DNA of 64,000 bases. Origin: Draconibacterium mangrovi (GTDB lineage Bacteria > Bacteroidota > Bacteroidia > Bacteroidales > Prolixibacteraceae). The notes beneath the pieces were generated by a model, which saw nothing but the letters and a program-made list of their open reading frames with translations, did not search any database and had not been told where the DNA came from. The stretch spans positions 930,001 through 994,000 of the forward strand of contig NZ_JAAAGB010000001.1 in the NCBI RefSeq assembly GCF_010586825.1. Direction: 5' to 3'. Position numbers and translations under genes: made by a program. Each line of letters opens with the position of its first letter. Within the stretch, counting starts at the first letter, position 1. Below are positions 1 to 7,499 of this stretch, in pieces.

Positions 1-180
1 TGCAATGTCTTCAGATGTTTGAATGGTTGCAATATTCGGATTGATAAGAACCGTTTCAACACCTTCTTCTTTCAACGCTTTTAGCGCCTGCGAACCGGAA
101 TAATCGAACTCACCGGCCTCTCCAATTTTTAGTGCTCCCGAACCAAGAACAATTGCTTTTTTAATATGTGTTTCTATCAT
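1..180 (-). CDS. carB: Carbamoyl-phosphate synthase large subunit, N-terminal fragment
   Basis: This is the first 60 codons of the synthetase subunit that makes carbamoyl phosphate from bicarbonate, ATP and glutamine-derived ammonia. The gene starts with ATG at 178-180 and runs off the left edge. The visible part is the pre-ATP-grasp segment, with the family signature [18 protein letters not shown] followed by [10 protein letters not shown]. It lies downstream of carA on the same strand, separated from it by a four-helix-bundle gene. Carbamoyl phosphate feeds both pyrimidine synthesis and the acylornithine transcarbamylase encoded at 10 kb. Identity is firm from the N-terminal motif; the rest of the protein is not visible. 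Confidence 0.93.
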   Translation of the reverse strand, partial: MIETHIKKAIVLGSGALKIGEAGEFDYSGSQALKALKEEGVETVLINPNIATIQTSEDIA

Positions 181-190
181 GATAATTTTT

Positions 191-213
191 GAATTTCGAA
201 TTATGATTAACGA
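191..213. repeat. Dispersed repeat half, left flank of the four-helix-bundle gene
   Basis: The stretch carries GAATTTCGAA followed by GATTAACGA (205-213). The same words recur in several intergenic spacers, in longer form at 45192 and 52361. An inverted copy, TCGTTAATCG, lies at 621-630 on the other side of the 243-617 gene, so that gene is bracketed by inverted copies. Confidence 0.6.
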
Positions 214-242
214 ATTAAGATTTCAGATTTATCATACATCTG

Positions 243-617
243 CTACTTGTTTTTATTCTTTTTGGCAGTTTCAATACTTTTCACGAAGATCGATATCAAC
301 TCGTTATTCTCGTTGTAACAATCCTGGAGCATATTTAAATTTTTAACCAAACCTGAATATTTAATAATCTTTATTGCCACAAAAGTTTCTCTTAATTCTT
401 TTAAACAAACACTCATTTTATGAATAAAGTCGTTTTTGCTTTCAGCACTTTGAGCTTCTCCATAGTTGAGTGCAGGTGAAGTACCTGATCTAACGATTTG
501 ACCTTTCATATGATTGCCGATGGGAGTATTTGGAAGAGCATCTGCCAGCCTGATAATCATGGCGGCAAATCGTATTAGTCTCTCTTCCAAATCAAACTTG
601 TTCATATCTGCAATCAT
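243..617 (-). CDS. Four-helix bundle protein (23S rRNA intervening-sequence / S23 family)
   Basis: A 124-residue protein of the four-helix-bundle family first known from intervening sequences in bacterial 23S rRNA and related in fold to the Avd accessory protein of diversity-generating retroelements. The diagnostic stretch RSGTSPALNYGEAQSAES is complete, followed by the DFIHKM and LKELRET helices. Two ATG starts are possible (617 and 605); the second, giving MNKFDLEERL, matches the family's usual beginning. It sits between carA and carB, which are normally adjacent, and is bracketed by inverted copies of a dispersed repeat, so it looks like an insertion into the car operon. The family has no established enzymatic activity; a role in RNA or nucleic-acid binding is only suspected. 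Confidence 0.85.
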   Translation of the reverse strand: MIADMNKFDLEERLIRFAAMIIRLADALPNTPIGNHMKGQIVRSGTSPALNYGEAQSAESKNDFIHKMSVCLKELRETFVAIKIIKYSGLVKNLNMLQDCYNENNELISIFVKSIETAKKNKNK

Positions 618-620
618 AAA

Positions 621-630
621 TCGTTAATCG
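621..630. repeat. Dispersed repeat half, right flank of the four-helix-bundle gene
   Basis: TCGTTAATCG is the inverted counterpart of the motif at 205-213. The pair encloses the whole gene at 243-617. Confidence 0.5.
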
Positions 631-649
631 TCATTCTGCGGTTCAATTC

Positions 650-1729
650 TTACTTCTTGCTCTCTACGATATTTTTAATGAACTCGTCAAATAAAAACTC
701 GGTATCTACCGGACCACTCGATGCTTCGGGATGGAACTGAGTTGAGAAGAAAGGCTTGGTTTTGTGCCTGATTCCTTCGTTGGTTTCATCGTTTACGTTT
801 GTAAATAATGGTTCCCAGTCGCTTGGCAACGTTTCGGTTGCTACCGCAAAACCGTGGTTTTGAGAAGTGATATAACATTTGTTTGTTCCTTCCAACAACA
901 CAGGCTGGTTGTGGCTGCGGTGCCCAAATTTCAATTTATAGGTCTCGGCGCCGGCGGCACGTGCCAGCAATTGGTTACCCAAACAAATTCCCATAATTGG
1001 CTTCTCTGCTCCGATTACATTTTTAATATACTCAACAGTTACATCACAATTTGCGGGGTCGCCCGGGCCGTTCGAGATAAACAATCCGTCGAATTCTTCA
1101 TTGGTAAAATCGTAGTCCCATGGCACACGAATTACCGTAGCTCCGCGATTAAGCAAACAACGGATAATGTTGTTTTTCACACCGCAATCAATTAATACCA
1201 CTTTGTGCTCTCCGTCTCCGTATACCTCACGTTCTTTGCAACTGGCAACAGCTACCAGGTTTTCTTTATTCGGATCGTAGAAGTCAATCTCATCCCCGAA
1301 TTCGATCTTTCCAAGCATCGATCCTTTCTCACGTAAAATTTTCGTTAAGGCTCTCGTGTCGATGTCGAATAAACCCGGCACTTCGTATTCTTTTAGCCAA
1401 TCGCTCAAACTTTTCTCAGCATTCCAGTGGCTAAACTCAAACGAGTAATCAGAGATTATCAGACCGGAAATGTGCAATTTGTGCGATTCGTAATATTTGT
1501 GTATTCCGTTCTCTTTTCTGTTAAAAGGAACGCCATAATTCCCAATCATTGGGTAGGTCGACACCAGTATTTGCCCGGTGTAAGATGGATCGGTCAAACT
1601 TTCCGGATACCCCGTCATTGCTGTATAAAAAACGACCTCTCCGGCCACCGACTTTTCGCTTCCGAAGGATTTTCCCATAAAAACCGTCCCGTCTTCAAGC
1701 GTTAATTTTGCCTGTTTTACTTTGTACAT
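650..1729 (-). CDS. carA: Carbamoyl-phosphate synthase small (glutaminase) subunit
   Basis: This 359-residue subunit hydrolyses glutamine and passes ammonia to CarB. The N-terminal half is the CarA-specific domain (residues 5-150, with MTGYPESLTDPSYTGQI). The C-terminal half is a class I amidotransferase: nucleophile Cys249 in GICLGNQ, with His333 and Glu335 in QFHPEAS completing the triad. Length is normal for the family. The start at 1729 follows a leader of roughly 130 nt containing a terminator-like hairpin. The gene is divergent from argR, consistent with a shared arginine-responsive control region, and carB follows after the inserted four-helix-bundle gene. Confidence 0.97.
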   Translation of the reverse strand: MYKVKQAKLTLEDGTVFMGKSFGSEKSVAGEVVFYTAMTGYPESLTDPSYTGQILVSTYPMIGNYGVPFNRKENGIHKYYESHKLHISGLIISDYSFEFSHWNAEKSLSDWLKEYEVPGLFDIDTRALTKILREKGSMLGKIEFGDEIDFYDPNKENLVAVASCKEREVYGDGEHKVVLIDCGVKNNIIRCLLNRGATVIRVPWDYDFTNEEFDGLFISNGPGDPANCDVTVEYIKNVIGAEKPIMGICLGNQLLARAAGAETYKLKFGHRSHNQPVLLEGTNKCYITSQNHGFAVATETLPSDWEPLFTNVNDETNEGIRHKTKPFFSTQFHPEASSGPVDTEFLFDEFIKNIVESKK

Positions 1730-1746
1730 ATTCCGATTTAATAATT

Positions 1747-1786
1747 AAAAAAAATGCGCTTGCCCTAAAATAGTTCAAACGCATTT
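1747..1786 (-). terminator. Terminator-like hairpin in the carA leader (possible attenuator)
   Basis: On the minus strand the arms AATGCGTTTG and CAAGCGCATT (one G-U pair) enclose a loop of about 13 nt and are followed directly by eight T residues (plus-strand A run 1747-1754). This is a canonical intrinsic terminator, but it lies only 18 nt upstream of the carA start codon and downstream of the predicted carA promoter. It would end transcription before carA unless it is opened. Confidence 0.65.
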
Positions 1787-1830
1787 CAGTTATTCTTTAT
1801 ACTTATTTTCAAATACACTTTCTCAGCCAT
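1786..1830 (-). promoter_or_regulatory. Possible 14-codon leader peptide before carA
   Basis: On the minus strand an ATG at 1828-1830 opens a short frame reading MAEKVYLKISIKNN and stopping at TGA (1786-1788). The stop touches the first base of the terminator stem, so a ribosome ending there would mask the 5' arm. The peptide is not rich in arginine codons. The assignment is an inference from position only. Confidence 0.3.
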
Positions 1831-1867
1831 AATGTTAAGAACATGATATTAAAATCATTTTCCGATG

Positions 1868-1875
1868 CAAAAATA
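1868..1875 (-). promoter_or_regulatory. Predicted carA promoter (-7 box)
   Basis: On the minus strand TATTTTTG matches the Bacteroidota -7 consensus TAnnTTTG exactly. Transcription would start near 1861, leaving a leader of about 130 nt before carA. No clear TTTG -33 box was found. Confidence 0.5.
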
Positions 1876-1918
1876 GAAAATATTCTGAAATTCTTACCTG
1901 TTCTTTTATGAAAATGTA

Positions 1919-1926
1919 TATTTTTG
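1919..1926 (+). promoter_or_regulatory. Predicted argR promoter (-7 box)
   Basis: TATTTTTG is an exact match to the Bacteroidota -7 consensus. The start of transcription would fall around 1932, directly in front of the ARG box and about 18 nt before the argR start codon chosen here. This argues against an argR start at the in-frame ATG at 1908. Confidence 0.55.
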
Positions 1927-1935
1927 CATTACAAA

Positions 1936-1949
1936 TGAATATTTATTCA
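1936..1949. promoter_or_regulatory. ARG box (ArgR operator)
   Basis: TGAATATTTATTCA fits the core of the ArgR operator consensus TGAATWWWWATTCA at every position. It ends one base before the argR ATG and begins just after the predicted transcription start. The position suits autorepression of argR by its own product, and it lies about 70 nt from the divergent carA promoter. Confidence 0.8.
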
Positions 1950-2435
1950 ATGAAGAATAAAGTACAACGACAACGAGAAATCCGAAAAATAATCCAGAGA
2001 GGCAGTGTACACAGCCAGGATGAATTATTGGTTGAATTAAAACGCCGCGGGTTCGAACTGACACAAGCTACATTATCGCGCGATTTAAAAGTGCTGCAGG
2101 TAGCAAAAGTGCCACATCCGGTTAAAGGATACCTTTATACGATTCCGGAAAACGGACAAGCTGAACGACAAAATTCAGAACACATTAACCGTATAAATTA
2201 CCTGGCCGACGGATTTAAAGACATACAGTTTTCGGGGAACCTGGCCGTTTTACGAACGCTACCTGGATACGCCAGTAGCATTGCAGCTGTAATCGATTCG
2301 GCTAGTACGTGGGAAATTTTAGGAACCGTTGCCGGAGACGATACTATATTAATAATACAAAGGGAAGGAATATCGAAAAATGATTTGACTGAGGCATTAA
2401 TTAAAATTCTGCCAAAGCTTAACGACAAATTGTAG
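1950..2435 (+). CDS. argR: Arginine repressor ArgR
   Basis: A 161-residue transcription factor that senses L-arginine and binds ARG boxes. Residues 1-70 form the winged helix with the recognition segment [17 protein letters not shown]. The C-terminal oligomerisation and arginine-binding domain carries the hallmark [12 protein letters not shown]. An upstream in-frame ATG at 1908 was rejected because it precedes the predicted promoter and would add a non-family extension. The gene opens the arginine/proline/histidine block, and a perfect ARG box abuts its start. Nine bases separate its stop from the following GNAT gene. Confidence 0.95.
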   Translation: MKNKVQRQREIRKIIQRGSVHSQDELLVELKRRGFELTQATLSRDLKVLQVAKVPHPVKGYLYTIPENGQAERQNSEHINRINYLADGFKDIQFSGNLAVLRTLPGYASSIAAVIDSASTWEILGTVAGDDTILIIQREGISKNDLTEALIKILPKLNDKL

Positions 2436-2443
2436 ATCGAAGG

Positions 2444-3097
2444 ATGAAGAGTTTAGAAAATATTAAAGTTTTAATTGCCGACGAAAATCACCTGAAATTC
2501 ATCGACGACATAAACGACGCTATCGACAGTGCATCGAAACAACGGGGCACCGGTATTGCACGTCGTACATTTGAATACCTCTCTTCGAAAATGAAAGAGG
2601 GAAAAGCAATTATTGCCCTTGAAGGAGACACCTTTGCCGGTTTTTGCTACATAGAAACCTGGCAAGAAAAAGGTTTTGTGGCCAATTCGGGTTTAATTGT
2701 TGGTGAAGAATACCGTGGAATAGGGCTTGCAAAAGCGATTAAGAAAAAGGCTTTCGAGCTTTCGCGTAAGAAATATCCGAATTCAAAAATATTTGGTTTA
2801 ACTACCGGTTTAGCGGTAATGAAAATTAACCACGAACTTGGCTACCGTCCGGTAACATTTTCGGAATTAACCTTAGACGACCAGTTTTGGAAAGGCTGCC
2901 AGGGATGTGTTAACCACGATATTTTAGAGCGCACCGGGCGAACAAAATGCCTGTGCACAGGAATGCTTTACGATCCGGCATGGGAAAAACCAACATACGC
3001 CAACGGAAACGGAATTAAGAAACGCAGCCTGCTCGATCTTCTGCCAAAACGTTTTGTAGGCGTTGCGAAAAAGAAAATAACAGATAAAAATAAGTAG
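2444..3097 (+). CDS. GNAT-family N-acyltransferase in the arginine cluster (candidate glutamate N-acyltransferase)
   Basis: A 217-residue acyl-CoA-dependent acyltransferase. The acyl-CoA-binding motif A is visible around residues 86-97 as VGEEYRGIGLAKAIKK. A cysteine- and tryptophan-containing tail (residues 145-185, WKGCQGC, CLCTGM) is unlike the core GNAT fold. It lies between argR and argG, nine bases after argR. The arginine pathway needs an N-acylglutamate synthase, and no classical argA or argJ is in this window, so this protein is a reasonable candidate for that first step with acetyl- or succinyl-CoA. That function is inferred from context only; the acyl donor and acceptor cannot be read from the sequence. 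Confidence 0.75.
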   Translation: MKSLENIKVLIADENHLKFIDDINDAIDSASKQRGTGIARRTFEYLSSKMKEGKAIIALEGDTFAGFCYIETWQEKGFVANSGLIVGEEYRGIGLAKAIKKKAFELSRKKYPNSKIFGLTTGLAVMKINHELGYRPVTFSELTLDDQFWKGCQGCVNHDILERTGRTKCLCTGMLYDPAWEKPTYANGNGIKKRSLLDLLPKRFVGVAKKKITDKNK

Positions 3098-3114
3098 AGT
3101 GGCGGCTCGCTATT

Positions 3115-3135
3115 CGACAGACAGCTACAGACTTA
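3115..3135. repeat. Short dispersed repeat, copy 1
   Basis: The 19-base word CAGACAGCTACAGACTTAA occurs in the spacer before argG and again at about 15254-15272 after amtB, in the same orientation. Both copies are intergenic. Confidence 0.55.
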
Positions 3136-3178
3136 AGTGGAATAACAAACGCCGTCACTCTTTTAAAGATATTGAGAC

Positions 3179-4372
3179 ATGAGTAAAAAATTAGTACTGG
3201 CATTTAGCGGAGGTTTAGACACATCGTTTTGTGTAAAATACCTGAAAGAAGAAAAAGGTTATGATGTTTATACAGCAATTGCCAACACAGGCGGATTCTC
3301 CGACGAGGAGTTAAAAGCCATTGAAGAACGTGCGCTGGCGCTGGGCGCAGTTGAGCACATTACGCTCGACGTAACTAACGAGTATTACGAAAAATGTATT
3401 CGCTACATGGTTTTTGGCAATGTACTGCGTAATAACACCTACCCTATTTCTGTAAGTTCAGAAAGAGCATTTCAGGCCATCGCCATTATCGAGTATGCAA
3501 AAGAAATTGGTGCTCAATACATTGCTCATGGTAGTACCGGTGCAGGAAACGACCAGATTCGTTTCGACCTGACTTTCCAGGTATTGGCTCCCGAGATTGA
3601 GATCATTACGCCAACCCGTGATATGTTACTCACCCGTCAGTACGAAATTGATTACCTGAAAAAATACGGTTTCGAGGCCGATTTCACCAAAATGGAATAT
3701 TCCATTAACCAGGGACTTTGGGGAACCAGCGTTGGCGGAAAAGAGACATTGACCACTGACAAAAATCTTCCTGAAGAAGCTTATCCAAGTCAACTGGAAG
3801 CTACCGAGCCCAAAACCATTGAATTGGGTTTTGAAAAAGGGGAATTGGTTTCGCTCGACGGTGAATTTTACGAAAACGGTCCCGATGTGATTCGTGCATT
3901 GGAAGATGTAGCATCGAAATATGCCATTGGCCGCGACACTCACGTTGGCGACACCATAATTGGCATTAAAGGCCGCGTTGGTTTTGAGGCTGCTGCTCCG
4001 CTAATTACGATTAAAGCACACCACCTGTTGGAAAAACACACGTTGACCAAATGGCAATCGTACTGGAAAGAGCAGTTGGGCAACTGGTACGGCATGTTCC
4101 TGCACGAAGCCATGTACCAGGAGCCGGTGATGCGTAACATCGAAGATTTCCTTGAATCAACTCAGGAAAATGTAACCGGAAAAGTGATCGTAAAGCTTAG
4201 ACCTTACAACTTCGAGCTGGTTGGTATTGAATCGGAGCATGATTTAATGAATTCAGGATTTGGCCAATACGGCGAAACGGTTGAAGCCTGGACTGCTGAC
4301 GATGTAAAAGGATTTACCAAAATCTTAGCGAACTCACTAAAAATCTACAATAAAGTAAACGGGAACTTGTAA
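3179..4372 (+). CDS. argG: Argininosuccinate synthase
   Basis: This 397-residue enzyme joins citrulline and aspartate, using ATP, to form argininosuccinate. The N-terminal PP-loop of the N-type ATP pyrophosphatase fold is clear at residues 8-15 (FSGGLDTS). The nucleotide-binding region contains IAHGSTGAGNDQIRFD (residues 118-133), the family's conserved segment. The size is normal. The gene follows the GNAT after 81 bp and precedes argC. Argininosuccinate is then cleaved by ArgH, encoded apart at 21.6 kb. Confidence 0.97.
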   Translation: MSKKLVLAFSGGLDTSFCVKYLKEEKGYDVYTAIANTGGFSDEELKAIEERALALGAVEHITLDVTNEYYEKCIRYMVFGNVLRNNTYPISVSSERAFQAIAIIEYAKEIGAQYIAHGSTGAGNDQIRFDLTFQVLAPEIEIITPTRDMLLTRQYEIDYLKKYGFEADFTKMEYSINQGLWGTSVGGKETLTTDKNLPEEAYPSQLEATEPKTIELGFEKGELVSLDGEFYENGPDVIRALEDVASKYAIGRDTHVGDTIIGIKGRVGFEAAAPLITIKAHHLLEKHTLTKWQSYWKEQLGNWYGMFLHEAMYQEPVMRNIEDFLESTQENVTGKVIVKLRPYNFELVGIESEHDLMNSGFGQYGETVEAWTADDVKGFTKILANSLKIYNKVNGNL

Positions 4373-4376
4373 GAAT

Positions 4377-4454
4377 GTTGAATGATGATTAACGAATACT
4401 GATTTTAGAAGGAAAAATCTGAAATCAAAAATCGTTAATCTACAATCGTTAATC
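4377..4454. repeat. Intergenic repeat pair before argC
   Basis: TGATGATTAACGA near 4383-4395 faces two inverted copies of TCGTTAATC (4432-4440 and 4446-4454), the last ending two bases before the argC ATG. The same motif occurs around the four-helix-bundle gene and at 37705, 45206 and 52374. Confidence 0.6.
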
Positions 4455-4456
4455 AA

Positions 4457-5425
4457 ATGATTAAAGTTGGAATTATAGGAGGAGCCGGATATACCGCCGG
4501 AGAGCTGTTGAGAATCTTATTAAATCATCCGCAAGCAGAAATTGGTTTTGTGCAAAGCACCAGTAATGCGGGCAACCTGATTTCGGATGTACACATTGAT
4601 TTGCTGGGCGAAACCGATATCAAATTCACCGACCAAATACCTTTTGATGAGGTGGATGTTATTTTCCTTTGCATGGGGCATGGCAAGTCGATCGAATTTG
4701 TGGAGAAAAATACTTTCCCACAATATTTGAAAATTATCGACTTAAGCCACGACTTCAGACTAAAAAGAGAAGGCAATGACTTTGTTTATGGTTTACCTGA
4801 ATTAAACCGCGAAGAAATTGAATCATCAGAACGAATTGCGAATCCGGGATGTTTTGCCACAGGCATTCAACTGGCACTGTTGCCACTTGCGGCGAATGAT
4901 TTGTTGCAGGATGAAATCCATGTCCAGGCCATTACCGGATCAACCGGTGCCGGGCAAAAACCAACGGCAACCTCGCATTTTAGCTGGCGAAGCAGTAATG
5001 TTTCAGCATACAAAATTTTCGAGCACCAGCACGAAGGCGAGATCATTCAGAGTCTGAAACAATTGCAACCCGATTTTGAGAAAGATTTCAACTTTGTACC
5101 GATTCGCGGAAACCACACACGCGGTATTTTTGTTGCCTGTTATACAAAATTTGACGGTTCGCTTGAAGAAGCCAACGAAATATACAAGGATTACTACGCC
5201 GATCACCCGTTCGTTTTTGTAACCGACAAAAACCCCGGAGTAAAACAGGTAGTAAATACCAACAAAGGCGTAATTTATTTGGAAAAACACGGTAACAAAC
5301 TGGTAATAATCAGCTTAACCGACAATTTAATAAAAGGCGCATCCGGACAGGCAGTTCAGAATATGAACCTGATGTTTGGCCTGGATGAGAAAACCGGACT
5401 CAACTTAAAACCGGTAGCATTTTAA
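4457..5425 (+). CDS. argC: N-acyl-gamma-glutamyl-phosphate reductase
   Basis: This NADPH-dependent reductase (322 aa) converts the acylglutamyl phosphate to the semialdehyde. The N-terminal dinucleotide-binding motif GIIGGAGYTAGELLR is at residues 5-19. The catalytic cysteine is Cys132 in ANPGCFATG. The substrate-binding segment SGASGxG-like GSTGAGQKP lies near 160. The length is typical. It sits between argG and argD in the same orientation. The 84-bp spacer before it is built of dispersed repeat words rather than a recognisable promoter. Confidence 0.96.
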   Translation: MIKVGIIGGAGYTAGELLRILLNHPQAEIGFVQSTSNAGNLISDVHIDLLGETDIKFTDQIPFDEVDVIFLCMGHGKSIEFVEKNTFPQYLKIIDLSHDFRLKREGNDFVYGLPELNREEIESSERIANPGCFATGIQLALLPLAANDLLQDEIHVQAITGSTGAGQKPTATSHFSWRSSNVSAYKIFEHQHEGEIIQSLKQLQPDFEKDFNFVPIRGNHTRGIFVACYTKFDGSLEEANEIYKDYYADHPFVFVTDKNPGVKQVVNTNKGVIYLEKHGNKLVIISLTDNLIKGASGQAVQNMNLMFGLDEKTGLNLKPVAF

Positions 5426-5521
5426 AACTGAACGCAGATAACACAGATTTTGTAGATTCTCACTAAAAAGATCAGTGCACATCAACTAAATCAGCGTCAT
5501 CAGCGTTCCAATCACAAACGA

Positions 5522-6658
5522 ATGGAACTATTTAACGTATATCCACTTTTCGACATCACTCCTGTTAAGGCAGAAGGCTGTTATGTTTGGGATGAGAATG
5601 GGATGAAGTACCTCGATCTTTACGGCGGTCATGCGGTAATTTCAATCGGGCACAGCCACCCAACTTATGTTGAAAAGATAAGCAAACAACTTCAGCAAAT
5701 TGGATTTTATTCCAACTCGGTTCAGAATCCTTTACAAAAGGAACTGGCTGAGAAATTAGGCAAACAATCGGGTTGCGAAGATTACCAGTTGTTTCTTTGT
5801 AACTCGGGTGCCGAGGCCAACGAGAATGCACTGAAACTGGCCTCTTTTATAACCGGTAAAAAGAAAATTATCTCTTATAAAAAAGGTTTCCACGGGCGTA
5901 CTTCGGCTGCGGTAGCCATTACCGATAATCCGAAAATTATTGCTCCTGTTAACGAAACAGACAATGCACTAATCCTGCCCTTCAACGACATTGACGCAAC
6001 GGAAGAAGCATTGAAAAAAGGCGATGTGGCGGCTGTAATTGTTGAAGGAATTCAGGGAATTGGAGGGATTTACGTTCCCGATACCGAATTCCTGACTAAA
6101 CTAAAACAACTGACCGAAAAATATGTGGCCGTTCTGATTCTTGACGAAATTCAGTCGGGATACGGACGAAGCGGAAAATTCTTCGCCTACCAGCATACTG
6201 ATATAAAACCCGACATTGTTACAATGGCCAAAGGAATGGGTAACGGGTTTCCGATTGGAGGCGTACTGATACAGCCGGAAATTGAGCCGTGGTTTGGTAT
6301 GCTCGGAACCACATTTGGCGGTAATCACCTGGCTTGTGCTGCTGCCATTGCTGTTCTCGACGTAATGAAAGACGAAAACCTGGTTGAGAATGCCGAAACA
6401 GTTGGAAATTACCTGATGGATAAATTGGCGGCAATTGATGCTGCGTTTGAGATCAGAGGTGAAGGATTGATGATCGGTTTGGAATTTAAGCAACCAATTG
6501 CCGAAATTCGTAAGAAATTGCTTTTCGATTACGGGATTTTCACCGGCGTATCAGGGCAAAATATTATCAGGCTGTTGCCACCGCTCAGCCTTACAACCGA
6601 ACAAGCCGACACCTTTTTAGCAGCGTTTGCAGAAGTACTTGGCTCGTTCGCTGAATAA
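5522..6658 (+). CDS. argD: Acylornithine aminotransferase (class III)
   Basis: A PLP enzyme of 378 residues that transaminates the acylated glutamate semialdehyde to acylornithine with glutamate as amino donor. The PLP lysine is Lys237 in TMAKGMGNGFP. The cofactor-phosphate-binding segment NSGAEANENALKLA is at 94-107, and the DEIQSGYGRSGKFFA motif is at 208-222. The start follows a 96-bp spacer made of repeat-like words. It belongs to the arg run and is followed after 38 bp by proC. Whether the substrate is acetyl- or succinyl-ornithine depends on the same ambiguity noted for argF'. Confidence 0.94.
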   Translation: MELFNVYPLFDITPVKAEGCYVWDENGMKYLDLYGGHAVISIGHSHPTYVEKISKQLQQIGFYSNSVQNPLQKELAEKLGKQSGCEDYQLFLCNSGAEANENALKLASFITGKKKIISYKKGFHGRTSAAVAITDNPKIIAPVNETDNALILPFNDIDATEEALKKGDVAAVIVEGIQGIGGIYVPDTEFLTKLKQLTEKYVAVLILDEIQSGYGRSGKFFAYQHTDIKPDIVTMAKGMGNGFPIGGVLIQPEIEPWFGMLGTTFGGNHLACAAAIAVLDVMKDENLVENAETVGNYLMDKLAAIDAAFEIRGEGLMIGLEFKQPIAEIRKKLLFDYGIFTGVSGQNIIRLLPPLSLTTEQADTFLAAFAEVLGSFAE

Positions 6659-6696
6659 AAAATGATTTGAACACGACATTTTCTAAATTCGACAAA

Positions 6697-7494
6697 ATGG
6701 AAAATAAAAAAATAGCAATAATCGGGGTAGGAAACATGGGAGGTGCCATTGCACTTGGTCTTTTAAAATCGGGCTCAGTTGAAGCAAGCAATATCTCCGT
6801 TTCCGACAGAAAAGAAGCTACGCTCAAAAACATGAGCGACCTGGGAATTAGTGCTTACGAAAACAATATCGATGCGGCAAAAGATGCTGATGTGATTATT
6901 GTAGCCGTAAAACCCTATCATATTGAGGGAGTAATTAACAGCCTGAAACCCATTTTGTCGCCGGAGAAAATTTTTATTTCCATTGTTGCAGGAGTAGGTA
7001 TTGACGCTTTGGGTGAAATGGCCGGAAACGACATTCCTATTTTCAGGGTAATGCCCAACACCGCAATTGCTTTACAGGAATCACTAACCTGTATTTCGGC
7101 AAACGGCAACACCGAACCCTACCGCGAGTATGTTGTTGAACTGTTCGACAAACTGGGAAAAACCATTGAGATTCCTGAAGAACTGATGGCAGCTGCAACT
7201 GTACTTTCATCGTGTGGTATTGCTTATGCGCTACGTTATATACGTGCAGCTATGCAAGGTGGTATCGAAATTGGGTTTAGCGCCGAAATGGCACAGCTCA
7301 TCACCGCACAAACAGTAAAAGGTGCGACCGAATTGCTGCTACAGTCGGGACATCACCCCGAAAGAGAGATCGACAAAGTAACCACACCAATGGGCGTAAC
7401 CATTACCGGACTAAACGAAATGGAACATAAAGGCTTTAGCTCGTCACTGATTCAGGGAGTTCTGGCCTCGTACAAAAAAATAAAAGACAACTAA
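6697..7494 (+). CDS. proC: Pyrroline-5-carboxylate reductase
   Basis: The last enzyme of proline synthesis, reducing pyrroline-5-carboxylate with NAD(P)H. From the ATG at 6697 the protein has 265 residues and begins with the Rossmann motif IAIIGVGNMGGAIALGLL. The family signature near the C-terminal half, LSSCGIAYALRYIRAA with the following GATELLLQSG and TTPMGVTITGL, is intact. An in-frame TTG at 6667 would add ten residues before the Rossmann fold and was not used. proB begins five bases after its stop, so the two are probably co-transcribed. Confidence 0.96.
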   Translation: MENKKIAIIGVGNMGGAIALGLLKSGSVEASNISVSDRKEATLKNMSDLGISAYENNIDAAKDADVIIVAVKPYHIEGVINSLKPILSPEKIFISIVAGVGIDALGEMAGNDIPIFRVMPNTAIALQESLTCISANGNTEPYREYVVELFDKLGKTIEIPEELMAAATVLSSCGIAYALRYIRAAMQGGIEIGFSAEMAQLITAQTVKGATELLLQSGHHPEREIDKVTTPMGVTITGLNEMEHKGFSSSLIQGVLASYKKIKDN

Positions 7495-7499
7495 AAACT

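Noticed and set aside
1908-1949. Longer argR start ([14 protein letters not shown])
   Set aside because: This start lies upstream of the predicted transcription start and spans the ARG box; the family begins near MKNK at 1950.
2040-2060. tRNA-like GGTTCGA motif
   Set aside because: It lies in the argR coding sequence and no cloverleaf arms can be formed around it.
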